DNA of 49,734 nucleotides from contig PLWW01000005.1 in the NCBI GenBank assembly GCA_003153125.1, forward strand, positions 7,846-57,579, read 5' to 3'. Made by a program: the position numbers and the translations under genes. The DNA comes from Candidatus Dormiibacterota bacterium. GTDB taxonomy: Bacteria; Chloroflexota; Dormibacteria; Aeolococcales; Aeolococcaceae. Below, in pieces: positions 34,701 through 42,898 of the stretch; position 1 is the first letter of the stretch; the number at the start of each line of letters is the position of its first letter. Under the pieces are notes generated by a model, which did no database searches, was not told the origin of the DNA, and saw nothing but the letters and a program-made list of their open reading frames with translations.

Positions 34701-34933
34701 GTGAACTGCAGCTGCGCACGCTCAGCGATGCGCTCGCCGGCGTTGCCGGCGTCGAGGCCTGGTGGCTTCTCGCCGAGCTCGGCGCATCGTCAGGCTCGGA
34801 GCTGTGCTTCGAGCTGGCGGGGCAGCACCGTGACCGCCTTGCGGCGAGCCTCGAACCCGGCGCCTCCGCGCACTTCGAACGTTACGCGGGACAGCGGCTC
34901 GACATGATCAGGACGCGTGGCCGGATCGGCTGA
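31766..34933 (+). CDS. SARP-like transcriptional regulator with AAA and TPR domains
   Basis: This protein of about 1055 residues has an N-terminal OmpR-type winged helix (residues 1-85, SRKARTALRLLAVAAGRPVS), a BTAD all-helical domain (90-235), an NTPase module with Walker A GEPGIGKT (286-293) and Walker B VLSIDDVQ (about 401-407), and a long C-terminal helical TPR-like region. This is the SARP/AfsR-type STAND architecture, in which nucleotide and ligand binding switch DNA binding; there is no C-terminal LuxR helix. The start is uncertain: TTG 31766 gives the canonical MRVRV start with GGAGG ten bases upstream, while GTG 31745 is possible. Its last 52 bases overlap a convergent methyltransferase gene. 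Confidence 0.87.
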   Translation: MRVRVIDGLAIEGFTERELGSRKARTALRLLAVAAGRPVSAGRIAEVLWQDEQPRDPAGQVAVIISRLRHVLGRARITHGDPGYTLHVDWLDLTAAGELVAEADRRLAGGAPAAALAAATSANSLLAQTDLESEVWAEQERRGVERLAARCRHLQSRAALASADLATGVEAAERAIDADPYDEEALRLAMAGLASQGRSSSALALYERIRRRLDEDLGVSPSVETDAAHRAVLKGLPVPGVDVAVHARDGAGSRKLIGREDELHTLDSLFETVRQGNGARMVVIEGEPGIGKTALATSWIASLDPGTTVLATRCDQVSRLLPLQTALQLLRSFLRRTGAATARELLGPDASLLEPVLDWRSDTAGVSPDTAQMLVSSSAGMALLFASFARVVSRACTSPSVLSIDDVQRADPLTWDWIGELARTPELPLFILLTRRSGEGSVSPDARVIALTPLSVEAAVRLVGDARAAELHRRSGGNPLFLTELAHADPSAALPESVQSAVVARCAEAGADAATIRSAAVLGTRIDVDLLARVLGAEPIQLLGALEHGMRLDLLDEHAGTYVFRHAIVREALEASVSGARRALLHREAARFLVGQPAADPMLIAHHARLSGAREIAAGALTAASRIAADRFDYPAALGFADEAIVATDTSAARLQRATVLLRLARYEEARVDAELAVTRGDDVRANEVAGAIAYYCRDFPRAAALGESLIELAATPYQRVQGYVIRTRALHAAGDVAGAVEQMTAALKLCRSHGFPRPVSVQAFLAVHVGEASAAIAALESSLGTTDEALSTIYTPVHVHCAHGYALATLGRAGDALRVLERASMEAQRRGLVRYMSLGVNMSSWIHRNIGDVGRALECNLEASEGARTAGYRELEVYALLDPCEDDLAAHDHEAAVRRITAARELMLEPYAYAWRHGLRVLYLEGRIALEQGGADQALDHARRLVAAAALRRAPRYSRLAELLELRAQAALGDGPPGELQLRTLSDALAGVAGVEAWWLLAELGASSGSELCFELAGQHRDRLAASLEPGASAHFERYAGQRLDMIRTRGRIG

Positions 34934-35670
34934 CCGCGGTCTCTCACCGCGCTGGTGGCATCACGGAGGAAGCACTCGCGCTGCACTGCGGTGAGGGAGT
35001 TGACAAACGGTGCGAGGTGCGCCATCCCGGTGCGGTACTCGACGATATCCTCCGGTGCCGAGATCTGCGAATCGACGTCGATGTCGTCGACCACCACCGC
35101 CTCGAGGCTCGCCGAATGGGCGCACTCTCGGAGCAGATCCGGTGTGTTGCTCAACGGCTCCGTCTGCGCCTTGAGGTGCCGGTACCAGGCCGGTGGCTCA
35201 AAGCCGTACTGCACCGCGACGTCGTGGATGACATCCTTCGACGCGCTTGCCGATGCCGCTCCGAACACGGCAGCGACGATCAACCCCGGTGCCCGCACCA
35301 CACGGCGCATCTCGCCCAACGCGCGCACTGGGTCGTCGACGTGCGAGATGACGAACGCGCTCACGGCCGCGTCGAAGGTGGCGTCGAGGAAAGGCAGCGA
35401 GCAGATGTCGCCGACGACGGTCAGCAGCGCCGAATCGCCGACGTGGGCAAGCATGTCGGCGGACGCGTCGACGGCCACGGGGCGGGCGCCGGCGCGCTGC
35501 AGGGCTCGGCTGACGGCGCCCGTGCCCGCACCGACATCGAGCACGGTCGCACCGCGAAGGTGCGCCGCGAACTCCTCGATCACGCGATTCGCGAGGAGGT
35601 CGAAAAGCCTCGACGGTCCGCGTGCCCAGGCCGCCCCCGATCCGTCGTATGCCGTGCGCAGCTCTGTCAA
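34882..35670 (-). CDS. Class I SAM-dependent methyltransferase
   Basis: This 262-residue methyltransferase carries VLDVGAGTGAVSRAL (SAM loop), PVAVDASADML, VGDICSLPFLDATFDAAVSAFVISHVDDP and RAPGLIVAAVF, typical of the UbiE/methyltransferase-11 group. The TTG at 35670 overlaps the stop of the upstream phosphotransferase gene (TTGA), which explains why no ATG is present; a longer upstream frame would be antiphase to that gene. The C-terminal 18 codons overlap the end of the SARP gene on the other strand. It is the third gene of a coupled operon. Confidence 0.85.
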   Translation of the reverse strand: MTELRTAYDGSGAAWARGPSRLFDLLANRVIEEFAAHLRGATVLDVGAGTGAVSRALQRAGARPVAVDASADMLAHVGDSALLTVVGDICSLPFLDATFDAAVSAFVISHVDDPVRALGEMRRVVRAPGLIVAAVFGAASASASKDVIHDVAVQYGFEPPAWYRHLKAQTEPLSNTPDLLRECAHSASLEAVVVDDIDVDSQISAPEDIVEYRTGMAHLAPFVNSLTAVQRECFLRDATSAVRDRGQPIRPRVLIMSSRCPA

Positions 35671-36680
35671 AGGCGGCGCAGAGCCTCGTCGAGACGATCG
35701 CTCCACCAGCCGAACTCGGCGGCGTCGCCGCTCTTCGACCAGCCGAGCTGCAGGAAGGCTCCGGCAAGCGCCGCACGAAGTTGCGCGTCCCACCAGGGGG
35801 CGGTCGAGACGCCCACCGATTCGAGACATCGACGGTACGCCGCGATGGCATCCTCCTTGCTCTCGGGCAACCGGTCGCAATTGACGGCCAGGTACCAGGC
35901 GAGGTCGACCAGTGGTGGCCCCTCGCCACATCGATCCCAGTCGAGCAGGATGGTGCTGGCGCCCGAGGCGCCGAGGTTGCCAAGCTTCCAGTCGCCGTGT
36001 AGGAGTGTCGTTGGCCCGGCGCACAGCGCGGCGAGCAGGGGCGCCGGGTCGCTCGCGAGCTCGCGGAGAGCCAGTGCCTGCCGGGGATGCCGCGTATCCA
36101 TCGAGCGCCATCCGTCGCGCACCGCCGGAGGCACCGGGTCGTCGCGCGTCGCGCCGCCCTCCAACTCGGCCATCGCCGGTGTGAGGAACACGTAGTGGTG
36201 CGCCAAAGGGAACAACCCGGCCGGGTCCTTGAAGCCCAGGTACGCCGCGTGCATCAGCGCCATGTGTTGAAGAAATTGCTGGTGCAGAGCCGGCTCGATG
36301 GGTACGGAGCCAGGCGGAACCAGGTCACCGGAGACGTCGCGCATGAGCAGCGCAGCAGATCGATGTCCCAGGGTCGATGTGTACGGGGCGCATGCCACCA
36401 CGGTGGGGTCAATGGTGTCTGGCAAGGTGTCCAGGACCGATGATGCGAGGAGCGTCAGCATCCGGCAGTGGAGGTCGCCTGTCGCGCGCATGATCCAGTC
36501 ATCGTCGACAGAGATGTACTTGACGATGTAACGCTCCCCATCGATGGTGACGCGCTCGAATCGGCTGCCGGACAGCGAGTCAGCCGTTTTCCACGTTTTG
36601 CGTGCCGTCGCTCCCAGCAGGAGGCTGTCGACGGAAGGCTCGATGCGCACCCGGCGGATACTGGCAGGAGCGTCAGACAC
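35667..36680 (-). CDS. Aminoglycoside phosphotransferase-like kinase
   Basis: This 337-residue protein of the APH/choline kinase fold has RYIVKYIS (ATP-binding Lys), catalytic loop LLHGDWKLGNLG and metal-binding LLDWDRCGEGP, then PLVDLAWYLAVN. These are the phosphotransferase motifs, although the substrate is probably not an aminoglycoside; many homologues phosphorylate sugars or other small molecules. GTG 36680 overlaps the upstream NTF2-like gene by eight bases, and the stop overlaps the methyltransferase start. A kinase and a methyltransferase in one operon suggest a small-molecule modification pathway. Confidence 0.85.
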   Translation of the reverse strand: MSDAPASIRRVRIEPSVDSLLLGATARKTWKTADSLSGSRFERVTIDGERYIVKYISVDDDWIMRATGDLHCRMLTLLASSVLDTLPDTIDPTVVACAPYTSTLGHRSAALLMRDVSGDLVPPGSVPIEPALHQQFLQHMALMHAAYLGFKDPAGLFPLAHHYVFLTPAMAELEGGATRDDPVPPAVRDGWRSMDTRHPRQALALRELASDPAPLLAALCAGPTTLLHGDWKLGNLGASGASTILLDWDRCGEGPPLVDLAWYLAVNCDRLPESKEDAIAAYRRCLESVGVSTAPWWDAQLRAALAGAFLQLGWSKSGDAAEFGWWSDRLDEALRRL

Positions 36681-37059
36681 CCGCTGCCGCCTCGGCCATC
36701 TCAGCCTGTAACGCCGCCCCCCAGCGGCCGCCGCACCAGGCGATGTCCCTCGTGATCAGGTCGTCCTGGACCTCGAGCAGGTGCGCCTGGTGGCACATGT
36801 GCGGCTCGCCGTCCTCTTCCCAGGTGAGCACGAACCGGACCAGCGCTCCATTCGCCAGCGGTGTCACCGTCAGCTCCTCGAAGCGGCCGGGATCTGCAAA
36901 CCAGTGACTCAACTCTGCCTCAACTCGCTCCGAGCCGTGCACGCTGAAGCGCCAATGGGGAACGGTGGCGTCGAGCACTACGCCGGGCGCAAAGGATCCG
37001 GCCTCGGGGATGGACGCGGTTTCGACGGCGCGGGTGAAGCGGGTGACGGCGTCTGCCAT
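36673..37059 (-). CDS. NTF2/SnoaL-like protein
   Basis: This 128-residue protein appears to have an NTF2-like cone fold: an N-terminal helix with AVTRFTRAVETA, then HWRFSVHGSERVEAELSHWF, GALVRFVLTWEEDG and DLITRDIAWCGGRW. Family members are isomerases, hydrolases or binding proteins of varied role. ATG 37059 has GGAGA eight bases upstream, so it is the first gene of the operon with the phosphotransferase and methyltransferase. Longer in-frame readings upstream lack protein character. Confidence 0.65.
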   Translation of the reverse strand: MADAVTRFTRAVETASIPEAGSFAPGVVLDATVPHWRFSVHGSERVEAELSHWFADPGRFEELTVTPLANGALVRFVLTWEEDGEPHMCHQAHLLEVQDDLITRDIAWCGGRWGAALQAEMAEAAAGV

Positions 37060-37261
37060 GGGTGAAGTCTCCGTTCTGGGCCGTGCCGGCAAGGCGCGTG
37101 CCCGGACATTGACGGACACCGGGTTTGCAGTCAGGTTGCAGGGCGATCGATCCGTCCACCTGAGGCTTGCGGGCGCGGCTGCGCGGTCGCCGGCAAGCCC
37201 TGGGCTGTCAAGCGGAACGGCCGACAGCATGCTGAGCGCACGCTCTCCAGCATCAACCAGC

Positions 37262-37303
37262 CGCGGCAACGGGCTCACCAACATGGAGGACCGCCTCGAC
37301 GCC
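37262..37303 (+). pseudogene. Possible remnant of a histidine-kinase ATPase domain
   Basis: On the plus strand 14 codons read RGNGLTNMEDRLDA, which matches the G-box region of NarL-type sensor kinases (GxGLxNMxDRLxALGG). No kinase sequence precedes or follows it in any frame. It is short enough to be chance. The rest of the 37060-37346 interval holds nothing I recognise. Confidence 0.25.
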
Positions 37304-37346
37304 ACTTCCTCTGAACGCTCGCCGGCGTCACCACCCGTCCGAGGGG

Positions 37347-38816
37347 TCAGATGCGCTGCCTTGGGGTTCCGGCGTTCACTGTGACGACGTGACGCTCCGT
37401 GAAGTTTTCCACGGACCAGCGGCCGAACCTCCCCCAGCCGCTGTCCTTGACACCGCCGATCGGCAGTACAGGCTCAGCGTACATGGTGGGTGCGTTGACA
37501 TTGACGACCCCGGCCTCCACTCGCTTGGCGAGTTCCAGACCACGGCCGGTGTCACCGCACATGATCGACGCGGTGAGGCCGTACGAGGTGCCGTTGGCCA
37601 CTGCCAGCGCCGCGGCCGCGTCATCGACTCGCTCGACGGTGACCACCGGGGCGAACGTTTCCTGGCAATCGAGCGGCGATCCCGCCTGCACGCCAACCAG
37701 GATCGTCGCCTCGAGACAGGGTCCGTGGAACTGACCTCCCGCCACCACGGTCGCGCCCTGCGCCTGCGCCTCCGTCAGCCTGGCGCGCGCCTTGTCCACC
37801 GCCGCAGTGTTGATGAGCGGTCCGAGCGCCGTTGCCGGGTCACGCGGATCGCCCACCGTCAGAGTCCGCGCCTTGGCGGCGAAGCGGGCCAGGAAATCGT
37901 CGTAGATGGGCGCCTCGACGATGATCTTGCGGGCGTTCATGCAGATCTGCCCCTGGTGGAAGAACGCGGCGAATGCCGCCGTCTCGACGGCGCTCTCCAT
38001 GTCGGCATCCCTGAGCACGATCATCGGGTTGAAGCCGCCCAGCTCGAGCACGATCTTCTTGAGGTGGTGGGCGGAGCGCTCGGCGAGGTGGCGTCCAACC
38101 GCCGTTGAGCCGGTGAAGCTGATGGCCCGCACCTCGGGTCGCTCGAAGAACTCGTCGGCGATGACCGGAGCTCCGCCTGCCGGATGGGTGATGACACTGC
38201 ACGCACCCGCGGGGAAGCCCGCTTCCTCCAGGATCTCCGCGATCACCAGCCCGGCAGACACGGGTGCCTCCTCGGATGGTTTGAGGACGACGGTGTTGCC
38301 ACACGCCAGGGGCGGCGCAACCGTTCGCCACGCCAGGTTGAAGGCACCGTTCCACGGCGTGAAGCCGGCCACGACGCCCAGCGGTTGCCGGAACGCGTAG
38401 CACGTCGTGTCTGGCGCTTCCACGGCGATGATCTCGCCGCCGAGGTCGTACGGCCAATGCGCCGCCTGGCGCAGGAACCCCGCGCTCCAGTGCACCTGGA
38501 AGGCCCCGAACTTGGTGACCGCACCCGTCTCCGCGGCAAGCAGCGCGATCAAGTCGGCGGCGCGCCGTTCGACGATGTCGGCCGCTCTCAGAAACAGCCC
38601 CTGGCGCTCGCGAGGCCCCGTCGAGGACCAGGCGGGATAGGCCGCAGCCGCCGCGTCGACTGCGCTCCTCGCATCTGTCCGCGTCGACGCAGGGATGCGT
38701 GCAAAGACCTGCCCGGTGAAGGGATCGAGATCATCGAACCAGCCGTCGCCGGCCGCTCCGGTCCACTCCCCGGCGACGAACTGTTGGCGGCGCGGGACGT
38801 CGACGATGCCCGTCAT
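37347..38816 (-). CDS. Aldehyde dehydrogenase (benzaldehyde/vanillin dehydrogenase-like)
   Basis: This 489-residue NAD(P)-dependent aldehyde dehydrogenase has GVVAGFTPWNGAFNLAWRTVAPPLACGNTVVLKPSE (cofactor region, in the family's usual order), FTGSTAVGRHLAE, the general base Glu in IVLELGG, catalytic Cys in GQICMNARK and the late ETFAPVVTVERVDD. The substitution pattern resembles aromatic aldehyde dehydrogenases such as vanillin dehydrogenase. No signal peptide. The start is ATG 38816. The neighbours do not give a pathway. Confidence 0.93.
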   Translation of the reverse strand: MTGIVDVPRRQQFVAGEWTGAAGDGWFDDLDPFTGQVFARIPASTRTDARSAVDAAAAAYPAWSSTGPRERQGLFLRAADIVERRAADLIALLAAETGAVTKFGAFQVHWSAGFLRQAAHWPYDLGGEIIAVEAPDTTCYAFRQPLGVVAGFTPWNGAFNLAWRTVAPPLACGNTVVLKPSEEAPVSAGLVIAEILEEAGFPAGACSVITHPAGGAPVIADEFFERPEVRAISFTGSTAVGRHLAERSAHHLKKIVLELGGFNPMIVLRDADMESAVETAAFAAFFHQGQICMNARKIIVEAPIYDDFLARFAAKARTLTVGDPRDPATALGPLINTAAVDKARARLTEAQAQGATVVAGGQFHGPCLEATILVGVQAGSPLDCQETFAPVVTVERVDDAAAALAVANGTSYGLTASIMCGDTGRGLELAKRVEAGVVNVNAPTMYAEPVLPIGGVKDSGWGRFGRWSVENFTERHVVTVNAGTPRQRI

Positions 38817-38921
38817 TGCCGAACCGTAGCACAGCGGTGCGCGGCCAGAGTGCCCTGCGCACTACGGACGTAGTGACTGCAAGAGAGCGCAGGCTCGAGG
38901 CCAGCTCCGAGGGCGGACGTT

Positions 38922-39570
38922 CTACGCGGGCTCCGCCTCAAGCAGGGCCTTGAAATTCTCCGTCGCAGTCTCGAAGTGCTTCTTCGTCAAGCGCACGATC
39001 ACCGGTTCCCAGCCCACCGTCGCCGAGCTCGTGGACGTCTCGGGTGGCGCCCGGGTCGAGACCGGAGGTCGGCTCATCGAGGAAGAGCACCTGCGGGTCA
39101 CTGAGCAGCGCCCTGGCCAGGGCAACCCGCTGGCGCAGGCCCTTGGACAAGGTTGCACAGGCGTCGTGGGCCCGGTCGCTGAGCTTGACAGCCTGGAGCG
39201 CGCGACCAATGCGCTCCTTCGGGTCGGGCGCCTCGTAGAGGTCGGCGAAACATTCGAGGTTCTCCAGCACGGTCAGGTGCAGATACAGACCTGGCGACTC
39301 GGGCATGATCGCGATCCGCCGACGGATCTCGATCCCGTTGTCGAGCGTGAGGGGGATCCCAGCAACAGTCGCCGAGCCCGACGTCGGTGCGATGAGCGTG
39401 CCGAGCGTCCGCACCGTCGTCGTCTTTCCGGCGTCGTTCGACCCGAGGAAACCGAAGATCTCACCGTGCCCGATCTCGAAAGAGACGTCGTGAAACGCGA
39501 CACGATCACCGAAGCGCTTGCTCAGCTCGTGCACTGAAAGCGCCGGCCCGCTCTTCGGGTCAGTCCCCAT
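38922..39570 (-). pseudogene. ABC transporter ATPase, truncated after Walker B
   Basis: The N-terminal two-thirds of a drug/ABC-2-type ATPase is clear: LSKRFGDRVAFHDVSFEIGHGEIFGFLGSN, Walker A GSNDAGKT, signature LSKGLRQRVALARALL, and Walker B LFLDEPTSGLDPG. After GATRDVHEL the frame becomes random (GDGGLGTGDR) and the H-loop and the C-terminal part are missing. In another frame the adjacent DNA encodes a protein-like tail (RLTKKHFETATENFKALLE) ending at 38922. This looks like a deletion that joined two genes. No permease gene is adjacent. Confidence 0.75.
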
Positions 39571-39726
39571 CAACGAACGCCCCCTCGGCTGGGCGTGGCT
39601 GCCCTCCCCAGGGACCTGACAGCCGCCGTGAGGCAGTTCTGAACTCCGGCCTGCCGAATTTCAGCGTCGTCGAGTTGAGCGCGACGCTGGAGGTCGCGGC
39701 GCCCTCTCTCCTTCGCGGCGCGCTGT

Positions 39727-40077
39727 CTAGCGCGGCGCCAGCTCGTACGGCCGGCCAAAGAACCAGAGTTCCTTGAAGGGGAGTGTCAGGTGCCACGTGG
39801 TCACGGCGCCTTTGGGGAGCGACGCAAGGTCGCCAGCGCGCAGCGTGATGGTCGGACCGTGCTTGATATCGATGCGGGCGACGCCCTCCAGAACAAGTAG
39901 GGTTTCACGTTCCGGCAGGGTCCAGGGCTCCGGGTTCGCAACGTCAACGAAGCGCGACATGCCGACGTACGCAGTCTCCTGCTCCACGAGAACGTGTAGT
40001 TCACCACCGACCTCAGGATCTGGCCTCCAGTCTTGCGTGTCGGTACTCGAAACGAAGACGCCGGGGTGGATCTCCAC
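39727..40077 (-). CDS. Small cupin domain protein
   Basis: This 116-residue cupin reads ELHVLVEQETAYVGMSRF, LPERETLLVLEGVARIDI and LRAGDLASLPKGAVTTWHL. It resembles DUF861-like ethanolamine-utilisation or homogentisate-type cupins by its ERETLLVLEG and GDLASLPKG elements. No membrane segment. GTG 40077 lies three bases after the stop of the NTF2-like gene, so it is the second gene of a two-gene unit. Confidence 0.75.
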   Translation of the reverse strand: MEIHPGVFVSSTDTQDWRPDPEVGGELHVLVEQETAYVGMSRFVDVANPEPWTLPERETLLVLEGVARIDIKHGPTITLRAGDLASLPKGAVTTWHLTLPFKELWFFGRPYELAPR

Positions 40078-40080
40078 GGG

Positions 40081-40458
40081 CTACACCAGGACGCAGTACA
40101 GCGCGTTGACGATCAGCCACCGATCACCGAAGCGGGCGAGGTGCAGGTACTCGACGAACGGCGCCGACCTAACCATCACTGTGGCGATGTCACGGAAGAC
40201 ATCGAGCACGGTCACCTCCTGCACCGGCTCGAATCCACTGCCCTCGCCGCTTGCGGTGTCAGCGATGAGCCGCTCGGTGGGGTCTTCGTGGAGGGTCAGT
40301 GACGCAGCCCCCGGCTGCTCCGGCCTGCGCTTGGCAAGCACCGGGTGCAGACAGGCGCGCATCCGCTCGCCATCGCCTGCGAACCAGGACTGGAAGTACT
40401 CGGTCGCGACCCTCGCAACGGCCTCGACATCTGCGTCAAGCGCTGAGGTGTCCACCAT
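40081..40458 (-). CDS. NTF2-like lumazine-binding-type protein
   Basis: This 125-residue product resembles the putative lumazine-binding/DUF4440-like branch of NTF2 folds: VARVATEYFQSWFAGDGERMRACLHP at the start and VTVLDVFRDIATVMV with EYLHLARFGDRWLIVNALY at the end. ATG 40458 has AAGGGGA seven bases upstream. It is closely followed by a cupin. The role is unknown; such proteins may bind small ligands. Confidence 0.75.
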   Translation of the reverse strand: MVDTSALDADVEAVARVATEYFQSWFAGDGERMRACLHPVLAKRRPEQPGAASLTLHEDPTERLIADTASGEGSGFEPVQEVTVLDVFRDIATVMVRSAPFVEYLHLARFGDRWLIVNALYCVLV

Positions 40459-40555
40459 GGCAGTGTCCCCTTGGGTCGACTGTCCTGCGCACGGCCAGTG
40501 TAGCTTTCGACTGAGCACTTGTACCCGCGTTCCCGGGCGCATACAGTCCCACCCC

Positions 40556-41149
40556 ATGGAGCGCCAGCTCTCCGCGCGTCGGGCGACGCCGGCGGACCTT
40601 GAACCGGTCACCAACATCATCACGCTGGCGTTCGCGAACGATCCGCTGTGGAGCCGTGCGCTGCGCCTGCTGGGCACCGAGCAGCGGCGCGTGTTCTGGC
40701 GTCTCTGCGTCGAGGGGGCTCTGCGGTACGCATGGACGTGGGTGCTAGGCGGCGGCGAGGCGACGTCGCTGTGGATCCCACCAGGCGGGACGGAGATGTC
40801 GTCCGAGCAGGAGAAACGCGTGTCCGAGCTGGCGACCGCGCTCGGTCCTGAGGAGGACAGCTTCCACGAACTGCTCAGGCGCTTCGATACTGCACACTCG
40901 CGAAGCGAGCCGCACTATTACCTGTCTCTCCTCGCCACCCACCCCGATCAGCGTGGTCGGGGGCTTGGCATGTGGCTCCTCGCCCACGACCTTGCCGTGA
41001 TCGACGACGAGCACTGCGCGGCGTACCTCGAGTCGTCGAACCCGGCGAACAACCGCCGCTACGCGAGCGTTGGATTCGAGTCGTTGGGCGAGTTCTCGTA
41101 CCCAGGCAACGGTCCCGTCGTGACCACGATGTGGCGTTCAGCGCGTTAG
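40556..41149 (+). CDS. GNAT family N-acetyltransferase
   Basis: This 197-residue acetyltransferase begins RQLSARRATPADLEPVTNIITLAFANDPLW, the pattern of the acyl-CoA N-acyltransferase group with a WIPPG segment. Motif A is LLATHPDQRGRGLGMWLL, and the last strand contains AYLESSNPANNRRYASVGFE. ATG 40556 is the natural start; earlier in-frame codons are antisense to the NTF2-like gene. Substrate unknown. Confidence 0.88.
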   Translation: MERQLSARRATPADLEPVTNIITLAFANDPLWSRALRLLGTEQRRVFWRLCVEGALRYAWTWVLGGGEATSLWIPPGGTEMSSEQEKRVSELATALGPEEDSFHELLRRFDTAHSRSEPHYYLSLLATHPDQRGRGLGMWLLAHDLAVIDDEHCAAYLESSNPANNRRYASVGFESLGEFSYPGNGPVVTTMWRSAR

Positions 41150-41177
41150 CGACGTTCGGTGGGCCACCAGGCCGAGG

Positions 41178-41372
41178 TCATCGCGCAGCCGGAACCGGCT
41201 TCCTTGCGAACTCTTGATCGACCTCGGACCGGAAGGGCTCGTCGAACGAGGTTCGGGACTCCGACCAGAATCGGGCGAGGCCGGGCTTCGTCTGGATCCA
41301 GGCCCTGAGGGTGTTGTCGGTGCCCACCCACAGCTCCTTGGGAATCGAACCATCGCGGTACCTGGTAGTCAC
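41178..41372 (-). CDS. Small protein of unknown function
   Basis: The 64-residue product has a natural composition (SIPKELWVGTDNTLRAWIQT, then KPGLARFWSESRTSFDEPF). I do not recognise a family. GTG 41372 overlaps the stop of the dehydrogenase gene by four bases (GTGA), which supports translation. It could also be the end of a larger gene that has been lost. Confidence 0.5.
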   Translation of the reverse strand: MTTRYRDGSIPKELWVGTDNTLRAWIQTKPGLARFWSESRTSFDEPFRSEVDQEFARKPVPAAR

Positions 41373-42216
41373 GTCTGATCAGTGGCGCGCCGTCCGACGG
41401 CAGAGATGTCGAGATCCGCCGACTCGCGCATGGCACCCGCGAAGAGGTCGTGTGCCTGGCGCGTCAGAGGCGTGGCAACGCCCACCTCGCCGTACGCATG
41501 CAGGCCGAGGTCGAGGTCCTTGACGAGGTCACGCACCGCGAACTTGGTCGGCGTGTGCTGGTCCTGCACGAAGCCGCGTTCGCGGGCGGCAAGGCCCGGC
41601 GCGAAGCGAACCAGGATCGAAAGGACCTGCTCGCGCTCGAGCCCGACAGCCGTCCCGGCGGCGAGCAGCTCCGCCGCGGCAGCGGTGGTGATGCCCAGCA
41701 TGCTGTTGGCGATGAGCTTCAGCCGCTGCGCCTGCGCCCGCTCGCCAACGTAGAGGACCTTACCAAGCTGTTCGAGAACCGGACGCGCCTGTTCGAGGTC
41801 GGCTCGATCTCCGCCGGCGAGGATCAGCAACTTCCCGCTCTCCACCGCCGGCACGCTGCCGAGCACGGGCGCCGCAAGAAGACGTGCGCCCCCAGTCTCC
41901 GACTCGCGGCCCAGCTCCTCGATGACCTCGGCCCTGCCGTGCTCGCTTCGATGAGCAGCTTACCGGCGGCGCCGCGCAACACTCCATCCTCGCCGAGGTA
42001 CACATCGCGGACGGCGGCGTCGTTGGTCAGGCTGCTGATCACCACGTCGGCATCGCGAGCCGCCTCCGCGGGAGTGGCAGCGACCCGGCCGATGTGCAGT
42101 TCCTCTGCCTTTGCGGGTGTGCGATTCCACAGCGTCACGTCGAAACCAGAGGACGCCAGGCGGCGGGCCATCGCCCCACCCATCTTGCCGGTGCCGAGGA
42201 TCGCCACCCTCGTCAT
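41369..42216 (-). pseudogene. Beta-hydroxyacid dehydrogenase gene with a frameshift
   Basis: The N-terminal NAD(P) domain reads VAILGTGKMGGAMARRL, NRTPAKAEELHIG and LLIEASTAGP. The frame then becomes random, while the minus-one-base frame directly continues EVIEELGRE, then APVLGSVPAVESGKL, RLKLIANSMLGI (catalytic Lys) and the helical C-terminal domain. A single missing base at about 41929 (CCG-AGG where CCN-GAG is expected) breaks an otherwise intact 3-hydroxyisobutyrate dehydrogenase-type gene of about 283 codons. The start overlaps the stop of the aldo/keto reductase gene. Confidence 0.8.
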
Positions 42217-42898
42217 CACATCGCCTCCGGCCGCGGGCCCGCGATGCGCACGGCGTCGCGTGCGATCTCGTCGATACGGCGCAGCACGTCGGCACTGAGC
42301 TCCAACCCTGCAGCGGCGACGGCGTCGTCGACGTGCTCGGCGTTGCGCGTCCCGATGATGGCCACATGCACCGCAGGATGTACCAGCGCCCAGGCCACAG
42401 CGAGCCGGCTGACCGGAACGCCGAGCTCGTCCCTCGCAAGCTGATCAAGGGCAGCCACCACGCGCAGGTTGGCCGTCAACGCGTCGCCCTGGAAGTCTGG
42501 GCTGTGGGAGTGCCAGTCATCCGTTACGAATCGCGTGTCGGCGCGGAGATGGCCGCTGAGCAGACCATGTGCCAGCGGCCCGTACACGAGCACCCCGATG
42601 TCGTGCGACATCGCGTAGGGCAGCACCTCCGCCTCGATATCGCGATGGAAGAGGCTGTAGGGAGGCTGCAGTGCGCCAGCAGCTGCTCCGACGCTCCAAA
42701 CCCGTAGCCCTGTGCAGTGTCGAAGAAGTTGATGCCAAGGTCGTACGCGTGTCGGATTGCTCCGATCGCGGCCTGCTCGTCCGTCGCGCCCCAGTCGCCG
42801 CCCAACTGCCACGTGCCAAACGCGATCCGCGAGACGTTGATCCCGGTGCGGCCAAGCCTGGTCCGCTGCACCTGTGTGTTTGCGCTGTGGGTGGTCAT
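42216..42898 (-). pseudogene. Aldo/keto reductase gene with central deletion
   Basis: From ATG 42898 (AGGAGG seven bases upstream) the N terminus is normal: TRLGRTGINVSRIAFGTWQLGG, INFFDTAQGYGFGASEQLL. It is followed after a frame change by LQPPYSLFHRDIEAEVLPYAMSHDIGVLVYGPLAHGLLSG and the usual C-terminal HVAIIGTRNAEHVDDAV. The missing part is the roughly 120 residues that carry the catalytic Lys, His and the strand before PPYSLF. The junction is near 42665-42680. An intact protein would have about 320 residues, so this copy should be inactive. Confidence 0.8.
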
